A DNA stretch of 46,350 bases, taken from NCBI GenBank assembly GCA_027451805.1, contig DAIDIF010000051.1:1-46350 (forward strand), in the 5' to 3' direction. The notes below the pieces were generated by a model. That model was not told where the DNA came from. It saw only the letters and a program-made list of their open reading frames with translations, and did not search any database. A program made the translations under genes and the position numbers. This DNA is from Acidobacteriota bacterium (GTDB lineage: Bacteria > Acidobacteriota > Terriglobia > Terriglobales > SCQP01). This document shows positions 28,819 to 37,511 of this stretch, piece by piece. Each line of letters begins with the position of its first letter. The first letter of the stretch is position 1.

Positions 28819-30014
28819 TGCTGAATCCTCGCTCCCAGGGAAAAGATCGGCAGATAGAGCGAAATCAGGATCACCGCCACCACCGAGCCCACCATCACCA
28901 GAATCGCGGGCTCGATCAGCGCCAGCAGCGCCGTCATCGCGTTGGCCAGGTCTTCATCGAAAAACTCCGCCACCGAGGCCAGCATTTGCGGCAGCGCGCC
29001 CGTGCCTTCGCCCACTTCCACCATCTCCACCGCCAGCCGGGGCACCACGCGATGGCGTCCCAATCCTGCCGAGATCGCCTCCCCTTCCCGCACTTCCCGC
29101 ACGGTGGCGGCAACCCCGCGCCGCAACCGCGGGCTGCGCAGCGCCGACGCTGCGGTCTCCAGCGCCTGCACCACCGGCAGGCCGCCCTGCAACAGCGTCG
29201 CCAGGGTGCGGCACAGCATCGCCACCTGGTACTTCCAGTACAGCTCCCCTAGCAGCGGCACCCGCAGCGCCAGCCCGTCAAACAGCAGCGCGAACCGCGG
29301 TTGCCGGCTCACATAGACCGCCAGCAGCGCCCCCCCGGCCACCCCCGCCGCCAGCAGCAGAAACTGGTGCCGCACCAGCAGCCCGATCTGCAGCACCATC
29401 AGCGTGATCGCCGGCAGCGTGGCGTTCAGCGAGCTGTACAGCGCCGCAAATTGCGGCACCACGTAGGTCACCAGAAACGTCAGCACCACCAGCACCAGGC
29501 ACAGCAGCACGGTCGGGTAGATCAGCGAACTGGTGAGCTTGCGGCGCAGGCTCAGCGCCAGCCGCTGATATTGCAAATACCGGCCCAGCACCTCCTCCAG
29601 ATTGCCGCTTTTCTCGCCCGCCAGTAGCGTCGTGGTATAGATCTCCGGAATCGACGCTTCCTCCGCGAAGGCTTTCGACAACAGGTCGCCTCCCTGCACC
29701 CGCTTCCGTACCCGCTGCAGCAGCGCCTGCAGCTTTTCGTCGCGGGCGCGCGTCTCCAGCAACTCCAGAGCGCGCAGAATCGGCAGCCCCGCCCGGATCA
29801 GGGTCAGGAACTGCTGGTTGAAGACCAGGAACTTGTCCACCGCGACCCGTCCGCGCCGTCGCTCCGCGCCCAACCCGCGTTGCGCCCGCACCGACTGCAC
29901 CAGATAGCCCTGCGCCAGGAAACGGTCCCGCAACTCGCGTTCGCTGCCGGCGCGCTCCACTTGCCGCAGGCGCTGGCCGCGGTCATTCAGCGCGGTAATG
30001 ACATAAGTTGGCAT
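28815..30014 (-). CDS. pilC: Type IV pilus inner-membrane platform protein PilC (T2SS F family)
   Basis: 'FNQQFLTLIRAGLPILRALELLETRA', 'LAGEKSGNLEEVLGRYLQYQR', 'LPQMLASVAEFFDEDLANAMTALLALIEPAILVMVGSVVAVILISLYLPIF'. Confidence 0.93.
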
Positions 30015-30119
30015 GCTGGAACGGGTGCTGCAGGACGGAGTTGCCCAATTGTAGCAGGCTGTGTCGGTCGCTCCATCCTTCGATCCAGAAGAGCGCTGAC
30101 GGGAGTGGTTCGTTCTGCT

Positions 30120-30812
30120 TTATTCTCCGCCGGGAACCACGCGCACCCCCGCCGGCGGCACAAATCGGAAGATATCCTTCGGCAGCCGGGGGTTGGTTTG
30201 AATGTCGCTGAACCGGATGTCGTTCTGCGATCCGTCTAGGCCGACGATCAACAGGCGGTTGATTTCGTAGCCCGGCGCCACCTCCACGAACAATTCCCGC
30301 CACCCCTCGCGGCTGTCCAGCGGATAGCCGTGGATGACCACGTCGCCCGCGTGCCACGGCTCCAGGCCGCTGTAGCTCAGGCCCTTGAGCTCCTTCGGCA
30401 GATCCAGGTGCCCCAGCAGGAACCGTAGCGGCGTGCGCAGATCGCGGCTCGATTTTAAATCGGTCACGCTCGCCTGCCGCGCCCCGGCCGTATACTGCCA
30501 TACCCGGTGGTCCGCGACCAAAAACGTCTTGCGCTCCGGCCGGGTGTAATCCCAGCGCATGCGGCCTGGCTTTTCAAGATACAGTCGCCCGCTTTGCGTT
30601 TGGCGGTTCAGGCCGGAGGTGAACGTCTGCTCAAAATGCGCCTGCCAACTGTGAATCGAGTTGTAGCGCCCATCCAGCGCAAACGCCAGCGCCCCGATCG
30701 TCTGCTGCTGCGCCGCCGCCGCCGCCACTAGCGCCGCTGCCGCCGCCAGCACCTTCCAACCCCGCCCCCAACGCCTATTGGACAATCGGGCTCGATGCGG
30801 TCGCCGGTGCAT
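30120..30812 (-). CDS. LolA-like outer-membrane lipoprotein carrier protein
   Basis: 'IHSWQAHFEQTFTSGLNRQTQSGRLYLEKPGRMRWDYTRPERKTFLVADHRVWQYTAGARQASV'. Confidence 0.85.
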   Translation of the reverse strand: MHRRPHRARLSNRRWGRGWKVLAAAAALVAAAAAQQQTIGALAFALDGRYNSIHSWQAHFEQTFTSGLNRQTQSGRLYLEKPGRMRWDYTRPERKTFLVADHRVWQYTAGARQASVTDLKSSRDLRTPLRFLLGHLDLPKELKGLSYSGLEPWHAGDVVIHGYPLDSREGWRELFVEVAPGYEINRLLIVGLDGSQNDIRFSDIQTNPRLPKDIFRFVPPAGVRVVPGGE

Positions 30813-31284
30813 TGTCGTTGTAACGCACCTCGCCGTTCTGGTCGGTATAGAAGTAGCGCGTGCCGGCGCCGTTCTGCGGCGTCGCCGTCAGCGTGTAGCC
30901 GGTGGTCGGAGTCCCCGAGGCCGGCGTGTAGGTGAAGATGTAGCCCTGCTTCGGGCTTGTCCCCGCCTTCGCCAGGTCTTCGCCCACCATGTCCGCGGCG
31001 CTGGCGCTGGCCGGGCTGCCGCTGGGCGGCGGCCCCAGCGCCGCCAGCGAGGGCGGATATCCGATGTTCGGATACTGGGTCGCGTACTGGCTCAACACCT
31101 TCGTCAGCGTGTTGAGGTTGCCTTCCGCCGCCGTGGCGCGAGTGTTCTTGATCAGCGTGCCCAGTCTCGGAATCGAGATCGCCACAATAATGGCGATGAT
31201 CGCCATCGCGATCAACAACTCAATCAACGAAAACCCCTGCGCGCTCCGCCGTCCCCTCGTCCGGCTCATTAAGGCTGCCCCCAT
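30775..31284 (-). CDS. Type IV prepilin / GspG-like pseudopilin
   Basis: Class III signal 'RRSAQGFSLIELLIAMAIIAIIVAISIPRLGTLIKNTRATAAEGNLNTLTKVLSQYATQYPNIGYP'; C-terminal 'GTRYFYTDQNGEVRYNDNAPATASSPIVQ'. Confidence 0.92.
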   Translation of the reverse strand: MGAALMSRTRGRRSAQGFSLIELLIAMAIIAIIVAISIPRLGTLIKNTRATAAEGNLNTLTKVLSQYATQYPNIGYPPSLAALGPPPSGSPASASAADMVGEDLAKAGTSPKQGYIFTYTPASGTPTTGYTLTATPQNGAGTRYFYTDQNGEVRYNDNAPATASSPIVQ

Positions 31285-31436
31285 GGCGGTTATTGTACGC
31301 TACCCCGGTAAAGAGCGGCCCCGCCCGGTTGCCGTTCCGCTTTTCTCGACGCCTGCCGTATGACGCAGAAAGCATTGCACTTTAGGCGCAGTCCTGATGT
31401 ACTCTCGACCTGCATTCTACGTTCAGGAGGCGCCCC

Positions 31437-31643
31437 ATACCCATCCGCCTCGTCCTTGCGATCGCGCGCATCCTCACCCTCGCCCTATTCGCTGCGGTGG
31501 CCCCGCGCCGGACAGCGGCGGCTCCGCTCTCACCGCGGCGCGCCCCCGCGGCACCTTCAAGTTCCTCTTCAGCGGGGTCTACGCCAGCCGCGCTGAGCGC
31601 ACCACGGTCCATTGATGATCCATCACTGACCGGGACAAATTGA
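31437..31643 (+). pseudogene. Possible decayed secreted-protein remnant (signal-peptide-like frame without ATG, frameshifted coding tail)
   Basis: AGGAGG at 31425-31430, then a frame from ATA (31437) reading 'IPIRLVLAIARILTLALFAAVA', while another frame (31397-31615) ends '...RGTFKFLFSGVYASRAERTTVH'. Suggestive only. Confidence 0.25.
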
Positions 31644-31680
31644 GGATACTGGTGGATGAACGGCGCAAGGACCAGGTAAC

Positions 31681-34638
31681 ATGGAGCGGCGGCGACAAGA
31701 AGTTGACGAACTCTTCAATGCCGCACTCCATTGCCCGCCGGCGCAACTGCAAGCGCTGCTGAACCGTTCCGACTCCGACATCAGACTCGAAGTCGAGCGT
31801 ATGCTGGCTGCCGGCCTTGCGTCGGTGCTCCACCCCGGCATGCGGCTGGGGCGCTACGAGATTGAAGCCGTTCTGGGCGCCGGAGGGATGGGGCGAGTCT
31901 TTCGCGCGCGCGACACCCAGCTAGGCCGGCCGGTCGCCATCAAGGCTTCCAGTGGCACGTTCCAGGCCCGCTTTCAGATCGAGGCGCGCGCCATCTCGGC
32001 GCTCAACCACCCCCATATCTGCACCCTTTACGACGTCGGCCCCAATTATTTGGTCATGGAATTGGTGGAGGGCCAAACCCTGGCGGATCGGCTCAAGCCG
32101 GGCCCGCTGCCGCACAACCATGCGCTGGGTTTTGCGATCCAAATCGCCGCGGCGTTGGAGGAGGCGCACTCCCACGGCATTGTGCATCGCGATCTCAAAC
32201 CAGCCAATATCATGCTTACCCGCCACGGCGTGAAGGTGTTGGATTTTGGGCTGGCGCGGCTGCTCGATGAAACCAGCGTGACCGAAGCGCGCATGGTTCT
32301 CGGAACGCCCGCATACATGGCGCCGGAGCAGGTTGAAGGAGGCGAGCCCACGCCGGCCGCCGATCTGTTCTCCCTCGGCGTGGTTCTGTATGAAATGGTG
32401 ACCGGAGCTTTGCCGGTTCCGGGCGCTTCGCTTGGCCGGATGCTGGCCAGCGGCGCCGCCCCGGCTATCGTGCCGATAACGCGGCAGCGGCGCCACCTGT
32501 TGCCTGAACTCGACCGCCTGTTTCAGAGCCTTGTGGAAAAGGACCCGGCCCGCCGCCCCCCCTCGGCTCACGCCGCGGAGAGCCGCTTGACGGCGATGCT
32601 ACCCCGCGAGGCGACGGCGCCGCGGCGCGCGCGACGCTGGTTCGCGATCGGCGGGGCTGTGGCGTTCGCCCTCGCCTTGCTCACCGGCAGCCTGCTTTTT
32701 CGGCGCATGCAACGCATTCGCTGGGTTCGCGAGCAGGCCATGCCGGCCATCGCGCAACTCGCGCCCGCGCAGCCCCTGGCCGCGTTCCGGTTGCTGCGAG
32801 AGGCCGACGCCATCCTGCCCGGCGATCCCCAACTCGCTCGTCGGCAAGCCGCCTCCACCCAGCTCATCGCCGTCACCTCGGACCCCCCGGGCGCCACGGT
32901 CGAAATTCAGGACTATCTCAACCCGGGAGCTTGGTTCACCCTCGGCACCACGCCGCTGCGTCGGGTCCGTGTTCCGCGCGGGTACTTCCGCTGGCGCGTC
33001 TCCAAACCGGGTTTGGGCAGCTTTATTTCCGCTCCGATCACTTCGCCCGCGATGCGGTTCCCCATAGACGCTGTACACCGCCTCGCCGCTTCTGGCATGG
33101 TGCCTGTCTCAGGCGGCTCCTGGGAGGAGTTGATCGACTTCCTCGGCTGGGTGAGAGCAAAAAACCTGCCCAATTACGACATGGACAAGTTCGAAGTAAC
33201 CAATGCCCAGTATCAGCGATTCGTCGATCAAGGCGGGTACCGGAACCCCCGATTCTGGCGGCACAAGTTCGTCCTCGAGGGCAAGACCCTGAGTTGGACT
33301 CAGGCCATCAGCCGCTTCCGCGACCGTACGGGCCGGCCCGGCCCGGCGAGTTGGGAAGCCGGCCACTACCCCCTCGGCCAGGCGGACTTCCCCGTCTCCG
33401 GCGTGAGTTGGTATGAAGCCGCAGCCTACGCCGCCTTTGCTGGCCAGAGTCTTCCCGTGCTGGCGCAGTTCTACCGCGCCGCTCCGGACGATCTGGCCTA
33501 CTTTGCAGCCAACGCCGGCAATTTTGGCGGCAGCGGCACGGTGGCTGTCGGCGCACGGAACTCAGTCGGTCCATTTGGCACCTACGACATGGCGGGAAAC
33601 GTCCGGGAATGGAGCCGCTCCGCCGTCGGTGCGGACCGATTCATTCTCGGCGGCGCCGTGGGCACGCAAACCTATCAGGCATTCGATCCCGAAGCCCTGC
33701 CGCCGTTCGATCGCTCGCCGATGAACGGCTTTCGCACGGTGCGCAATCACGCGCCGCTGCCGCTGGATGCGCTCGCGCCCCTGGTGCGCCAGAGACGGAG
33801 TTTTTCTCACGTTGCGCCCGCCTCGGACGCTGTATTTCAGGCATACAAGGCCATGTACGCCTACGAACCGGTCCCGCTTCGCCCCCGCGCCGGCGCAGCG
33901 CGGAACGCCCCGGACTGGACCGTGCAAAAGGTCACGATCGACGCCGGCCATGACGGCGAGCGGCTTCCCATGTACCTGTTTTTACCCAAGCACGTGCAGC
34001 CCCCCTATCAATCGGTCGTGTTCTTTCCCAGCGCCCGGGTCGAACTGCTTCGGGACAGCCGTCATCTCGGCGACATGCAATTCGTGGACTACATCATCAA
34101 AAACGGCCGCGCCCTGCTGTACCCGATCTATCTCGATACTTACGAACGCAACGTCGATCCTCTCCAGTTGGTGGGTTCGATCGGCGATCTCCAGTTGACC
34201 ATGAAATGGTCCAAGGAGGTCCGCCGCGCCGTCGACTACCTGGACACGCGCAAGGACATGGACGCCTCCAAGATCGCCTACCTCGGCGTCAGCATGGGCG
34301 CGGCATATGGTGTCATCTTCACCGCGCTCGAACCCCGCTTCCGGGCGGTGGTCTTTCTCGACGGCGGCTTCTTCCTGACGTCCCCTCCCAAGGGACGTGA
34401 CCAGGTGGACTTCGCCCCTCGCGTGACCAAGCCCGTGCTGATGGTCAACGGCAAATACGATTTCACCTTCTCGCCGGATCGCGCCCAAGCGCCCATGTTC
34501 CGCGCCCTGGGAACCGACCCGGCCGACAAGAAGCGCGTCGTTCTCGACACCCCGCACGACGTCAGTCAGCAGAGAGCCGAGCTTTCCCGGGTTGTGCTTG
34601 CCTGGCTGGACCGCTATTTGGGCGCGGTGAGGTACTAG
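31681..34638 (+). CDS. Transmembrane Ser/Thr protein kinase - PEGA-like - FGE/SUMF1-like - alpha/beta-hydrolase fusion
   Basis: Kinase 'GAGGMGRVFRARDTQLGRPVAIK', 'GIVHRDLKPANIMLT', 'VLDFGLARLL', 'GTPAYMAPEQVEGG'; TM 'FAIGGAVAFALALLTGSLLF'; 'TSDPPGATVEIQDY...TTPLRRVRVPRGYFRWRVSKPG'; FGE-like 'MDKFEVTNAQYQRFVDQGGY..PVSGVSWYEAAAYAAFAG..GTYDMAGNVREWSRS..NGFRTV'; hydrolase 'YLGVSMGAAYG', 'VNGKYDFTF', 'TPHDV'. Confidence 0.9.
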   Translation: MERRRQEVDELFNAALHCPPAQLQALLNRSDSDIRLEVERMLAAGLASVLHPGMRLGRYEIEAVLGAGGMGRVFRARDTQLGRPVAIKASSGTFQARFQIEARAISALNHPHICTLYDVGPNYLVMELVEGQTLADRLKPGPLPHNHALGFAIQIAAALEEAHSHGIVHRDLKPANIMLTRHGVKVLDFGLARLLDETSVTEARMVLGTPAYMAPEQVEGGEPTPAADLFSLGVVLYEMVTGALPVPGASLGRMLASGAAPAIVPITRQRRHLLPELDRLFQSLVEKDPARRPPSAHAAESRLTAMLPREATAPRRARRWFAIGGAVAFALALLTGSLLFRRMQRIRWVREQAMPAIAQLAPAQPLAAFRLLREADAILPGDPQLARRQAASTQLIAVTSDPPGATVEIQDYLNPGAWFTLGTTPLRRVRVPRGYFRWRVSKPGLGSFISAPITSPAMRFPIDAVHRLAASGMVPVSGGSWEELIDFLGWVRAKNLPNYDMDKFEVTNAQYQRFVDQGGYRNPRFWRHKFVLEGKTLSWTQAISRFRDRTGRPGPASWEAGHYPLGQADFPVSGVSWYEAAAYAAFAGQSLPVLAQFYRAAPDDLAYFAANAGNFGGSGTVAVGARNSVGPFGTYDMAGNVREWSRSAVGADRFILGGAVGTQTYQAFDPEALPPFDRSPMNGFRTVRNHAPLPLDALAPLVRQRRSFSHVAPASDAVFQAYKAMYAYEPVPLRPRAGAARNAPDWTVQKVTIDAGHDGERLPMYLFLPKHVQPPYQSVVFFPSARVELLRDSRHLGDMQFVDYIIKNGRALLYPIYLDTYERNVDPLQLVGSIGDLQLTMKWSKEVRRAVDYLDTRKDMDASKIAYLGVSMGAAYGVIFTALEPRFRAVVFLDGGFFLTSPPKGRDQVDFAPRVTKPVLMVNGKYDFTFSPDRAQAPMFRALGTDPADKKRVVLDTPHDVSQQRAELSRVVLAWLDRYLGAVRY

Positions 34639-34800
34639 TTCGCCGCAGCCCCGGCTCCGCGTCGCCACGGGGCTTCGCGTGCCTCCTCGGGCGGTTTCTG
34701 CCTTCCCATCGGGCATTCACCCGTGTTGTCGTAAGCCGCGCCGCGGCTAGTCTCTCTCCAAGCCACTTCGTACTCGACTCGAAAGAGGGGTACCGGCAGA

Positions 34801-36324
34801 GTGAGATATGCCTTTGTGTGTTTTCTGGCGGCCGTGGCGCTTCATGGCCAGGGTCTGAACCCGTCGGTGTCGCAGGTCAGCGCGTCATCGTTTACCTTGA
34901 CGTGGACAACTTCCCAGCCCCTGAACACGCAGGTGCTCTACGCACCCGCGGGGCAACCGCTGCAGCGGCAGGCCAACTGGCTCCTGGTCACCTCCCACTC
35001 CGTTACCGTTTCAGGACTGCAGCCGGCGACCGCCTACACCGTCGAGGCGGAGTCCAGCTACTTTTCCAATCCCGACCTGCTCAGCCCGGCCATGACCGTG
35101 ACCACCGCCGCCGTCGGCGGAACCGGCAGCTCCGGTGCCGGAACCCCGTCCGGTTCGGGCAGTTCCGGCGGTACCGCATCCCCACCGGCCGGCATGAGCG
35201 CGCCCGTCATCACGGGAGTCACCGCAAGCGGCTTCACCATCGCTTGGACCACATCCCAACCGCTCAACACCCAACTGCACTACGGCGTCGGCTCCCTGGG
35301 CAGCACCGATAACAATTGGACCCTCACCACCAACCACTCCGCTACCGTTTCCGGCCTGGCCCCCGGCACCGCCTACTCGGTGCAGGCCGAGTCCAGCTAC
35401 TACTCCAACCCCGATCTCCTCAGCCCGGTGCAGTCCGTCACGACCTTGGCCGGTTCGGGCGCGGGGACGGGCACTACGTCCAATCCGCCGCCTCCGCCGC
35501 CACCGCCGTCCACCTCCGGCTCGCGCCTTTTTCCTGGCAGCGGCGCCGACTGGCTCTATAGCGCGCCCACCGGCACCGGCCTCAATATCAGCGGCGTGAC
35601 CAGCGGCATGTCCTTCCAAGTCAACACTCACACCCAGGGCTTCGACTATCCGGTAGCCGATACCGATGGCAGCCACGGCTGCACCACCTTCACCGACACC
35701 CTGGTCTACAACTTGGGCAACCGCATTTGCGTTCCCAACCCGGCCAACGGCTACTACCCTTCAGTCGGCGGCTACGGCGCCGATGACGGCCACCTGGTCG
35801 TGGTGGACACCGCCACCGGGATGTACTACGACTTCTGGAAGCTCTATGCCAATGGCAATGGCCAGCCTACGTCCACCAACGTCGGCGGTATCTTCGAGGG
35901 CAGCCTCTACGGCAACGGCACGCCCGGCACCACCGCCGCCGACATCACCGGCCTGGCCGGCGACATTCTTCCCGGGGAACTGAATTGCGCCACGTGCCTC
36001 AATCATGCCCTCAGCGTCATCGTACCCGGCGGCATGAACAGCAACCTGGTCGGCCATCAGGCGCCCGCGCAGAAAACGGATGGCAGCGTCGCCGGCGCGA
36101 TCTTCCGTGAGGGAGCGAAAATCCGCTTGGATCCCTCCATCAACGTCGCCACGCTCAACGTGTCAACCGCCGTCAAGGCAATCATGCGGGCCTTGCAGTT
36201 GTACGGTGGCGTCATCACGGATCAGACCGGAGGCAGCCAGATCAGCTTTTACAGCGCCCTCCCGAGTCCGCCCGACCTCACCGGTATCAATCAGATCGGT
36301 CAGCATCTGTTCATCTACTATTAA
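34801..36324 (+). CDS. Secreted protein: two fibronectin III-like repeats + conserved uncharacterised C-terminal domain (paralogue A)
   Basis: Signal peptide 'MRYAFVCFLAAVALHGQG'; repeated 'SFTLTWTTSQPLNTQVLY.../GFTIAWTTSQPLNTQLHY...'; C-terminal domain 'DGSHGCTTFTDT...GADDGHLVVVD...DFWKLYANGNGQP...CATCLNHAL...FREGAKIRLDPS'. GTG start with GAAAGAGGGG upstream. Confidence 0.85.
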   Translation: MRYAFVCFLAAVALHGQGLNPSVSQVSASSFTLTWTTSQPLNTQVLYAPAGQPLQRQANWLLVTSHSVTVSGLQPATAYTVEAESSYFSNPDLLSPAMTVTTAAVGGTGSSGAGTPSGSGSSGGTASPPAGMSAPVITGVTASGFTIAWTTSQPLNTQLHYGVGSLGSTDNNWTLTTNHSATVSGLAPGTAYSVQAESSYYSNPDLLSPVQSVTTLAGSGAGTGTTSNPPPPPPPPSTSGSRLFPGSGADWLYSAPTGTGLNISGVTSGMSFQVNTHTQGFDYPVADTDGSHGCTTFTDTLVYNLGNRICVPNPANGYYPSVGGYGADDGHLVVVDTATGMYYDFWKLYANGNGQPTSTNVGGIFEGSLYGNGTPGTTAADITGLAGDILPGELNCATCLNHALSVIVPGGMNSNLVGHQAPAQKTDGSVAGAIFREGAKIRLDPSINVATLNVSTAVKAIMRALQLYGGVITDQTGGSQISFYSALPSPPDLTGINQIGQHLFIYY

Positions 36325-36447
36325 TCCCTGACCGCCCTGAGGTTGTTTTCAGCCTTGCGCTAAGGCCTTCCGCGCAGCCTGATCGGATGGGTGGCGAGTT
36401 AGCGTGAAACTACACGCTATTCCCGCCACTTGTCCGAAAGGTTTTCC

Positions 36448-37386
36448 TTGCGCTCACTCAGCGTTTTCTTCCTCGCCCTGGGGCTGAGCTTCACCCTGGG
36501 TTGCGCCGGTCGCCCCTCCTCGTCGTCCACCTCCCCGCAGGGCGCTTCCCACCCTGCCGGCGCCGGGGGCGCGCCGGCGCCCGCCTCGGGGCCGTTGTTT
36601 CCGTCGGCCGCTTGGCTCGATCACCCTCCCGCCGGTCCGGCTCTGAACATCAGCGGCATGGCCTCCGGCCTTACTTTTCACCTCAACACCCGCGACGGCG
36701 GTTTCGATTACCCGGTGCAGTACGCCGATGGATCGCGCGGCTGCACGGCCTTTACCGATACGCGCCTGCTCAACTACCGCGACCACATCTGTGTGCCCAA
36801 CCCGGTCGGCGGCTTTCACCCTGCCTACGGCGCGTGGGGAGCGGATGACGGCCACCTGATTGTCGTCGACGCCTCGAATCACACCTATTACGACTTCTGG
36901 AAGCTGTCCGTGGACGCCAACGGCCAGCCGCTCAGCACCAACGTCGGTCAGATCGTGTCTGGCAGCCTCGACGGCAACGGCACCCCCGGCACCACCGCCG
37001 CTGGCATCACCGGCCTCGCCGGCGACATACTCCCCGGCGAACTCGCCTGCTCCACCTGCCTGCGCCATGCCCTGAGCGTCGTCGTGCCCGGCCCCCTGAA
37101 CAGCACCCAGGTCGGCACGCAGGCGCCGGCAACGAAAACCGACGGCACCGTTCCCGGTGCCATCTTCCGCGAAGGCGCCAAGATCCGCTTCGATCCCTCG
37201 GTGGATGTGGACGCCCTGCCGGCGTCAATTGCAGTCAAGGCGGTTCTGCATGCGCTCCAGGACTACGGCGGCGTCATCGTGGACCAAACCGGCGGCACCG
37301 GGATCACGTTCTACACCGCGCTGCCCGTGGCGCCTGACCTCACTGGCATCAATCTCATCGGACAGCACCTGTGGATCTACTACTGA
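36448..37386 (+). CDS. Lipoprotein with the same conserved C-terminal domain (paralogue B); TTG start, 36430 alternative
   Basis: 'MRSLSVFFLALGLSFTLGCAGRPSSSS' lipobox; 'DGSRGCTAFTDTRLL...GADDGHLIVVD...DFWKLSVDANGQP...CSTCLRHALSVVVPG...FREGAKIRFDPS'; GAAAGG RBS upstream of TTG 36448. Confidence 0.83.
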   Translation: MRSLSVFFLALGLSFTLGCAGRPSSSSTSPQGASHPAGAGGAPAPASGPLFPSAAWLDHPPAGPALNISGMASGLTFHLNTRDGGFDYPVQYADGSRGCTAFTDTRLLNYRDHICVPNPVGGFHPAYGAWGADDGHLIVVDASNHTYYDFWKLSVDANGQPLSTNVGQIVSGSLDGNGTPGTTAAGITGLAGDILPGELACSTCLRHALSVVVPGPLNSTQVGTQAPATKTDGTVPGAIFREGAKIRFDPSVDVDALPASIAVKAVLHALQDYGGVIVDQTGGTGITFYTALPVAPDLTGINLIGQHLWIYY

Positions 37387-37511
37387 GCCCGCTGAACTGG
37401 GTTGTTTTTGCTTCCGCTCCCGGGTGTTTGCCGGAGCCCGGCGCCATCCCCGCCCGCCTATTCTGATCTCACCAGTTTGCGCCACCTCGTCGGCAAAGAG
37501 GTAAATCGGTA

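Noticed and set aside
29328-29336. Shorter C runs in pilC (about 29.3 kb) and the kinase gene (about 32.56 kb) as phase-variation sites
   Set aside because: Only about 7 bases, expected by chance at this GC content; the 9-base pilN run is the only one worth testing.
33160-33760. True sulfatase-modifying formylglycine-generating enzyme
   Set aside because: FGE-like fold motifs are present but the expected catalytic cysteines are absent.
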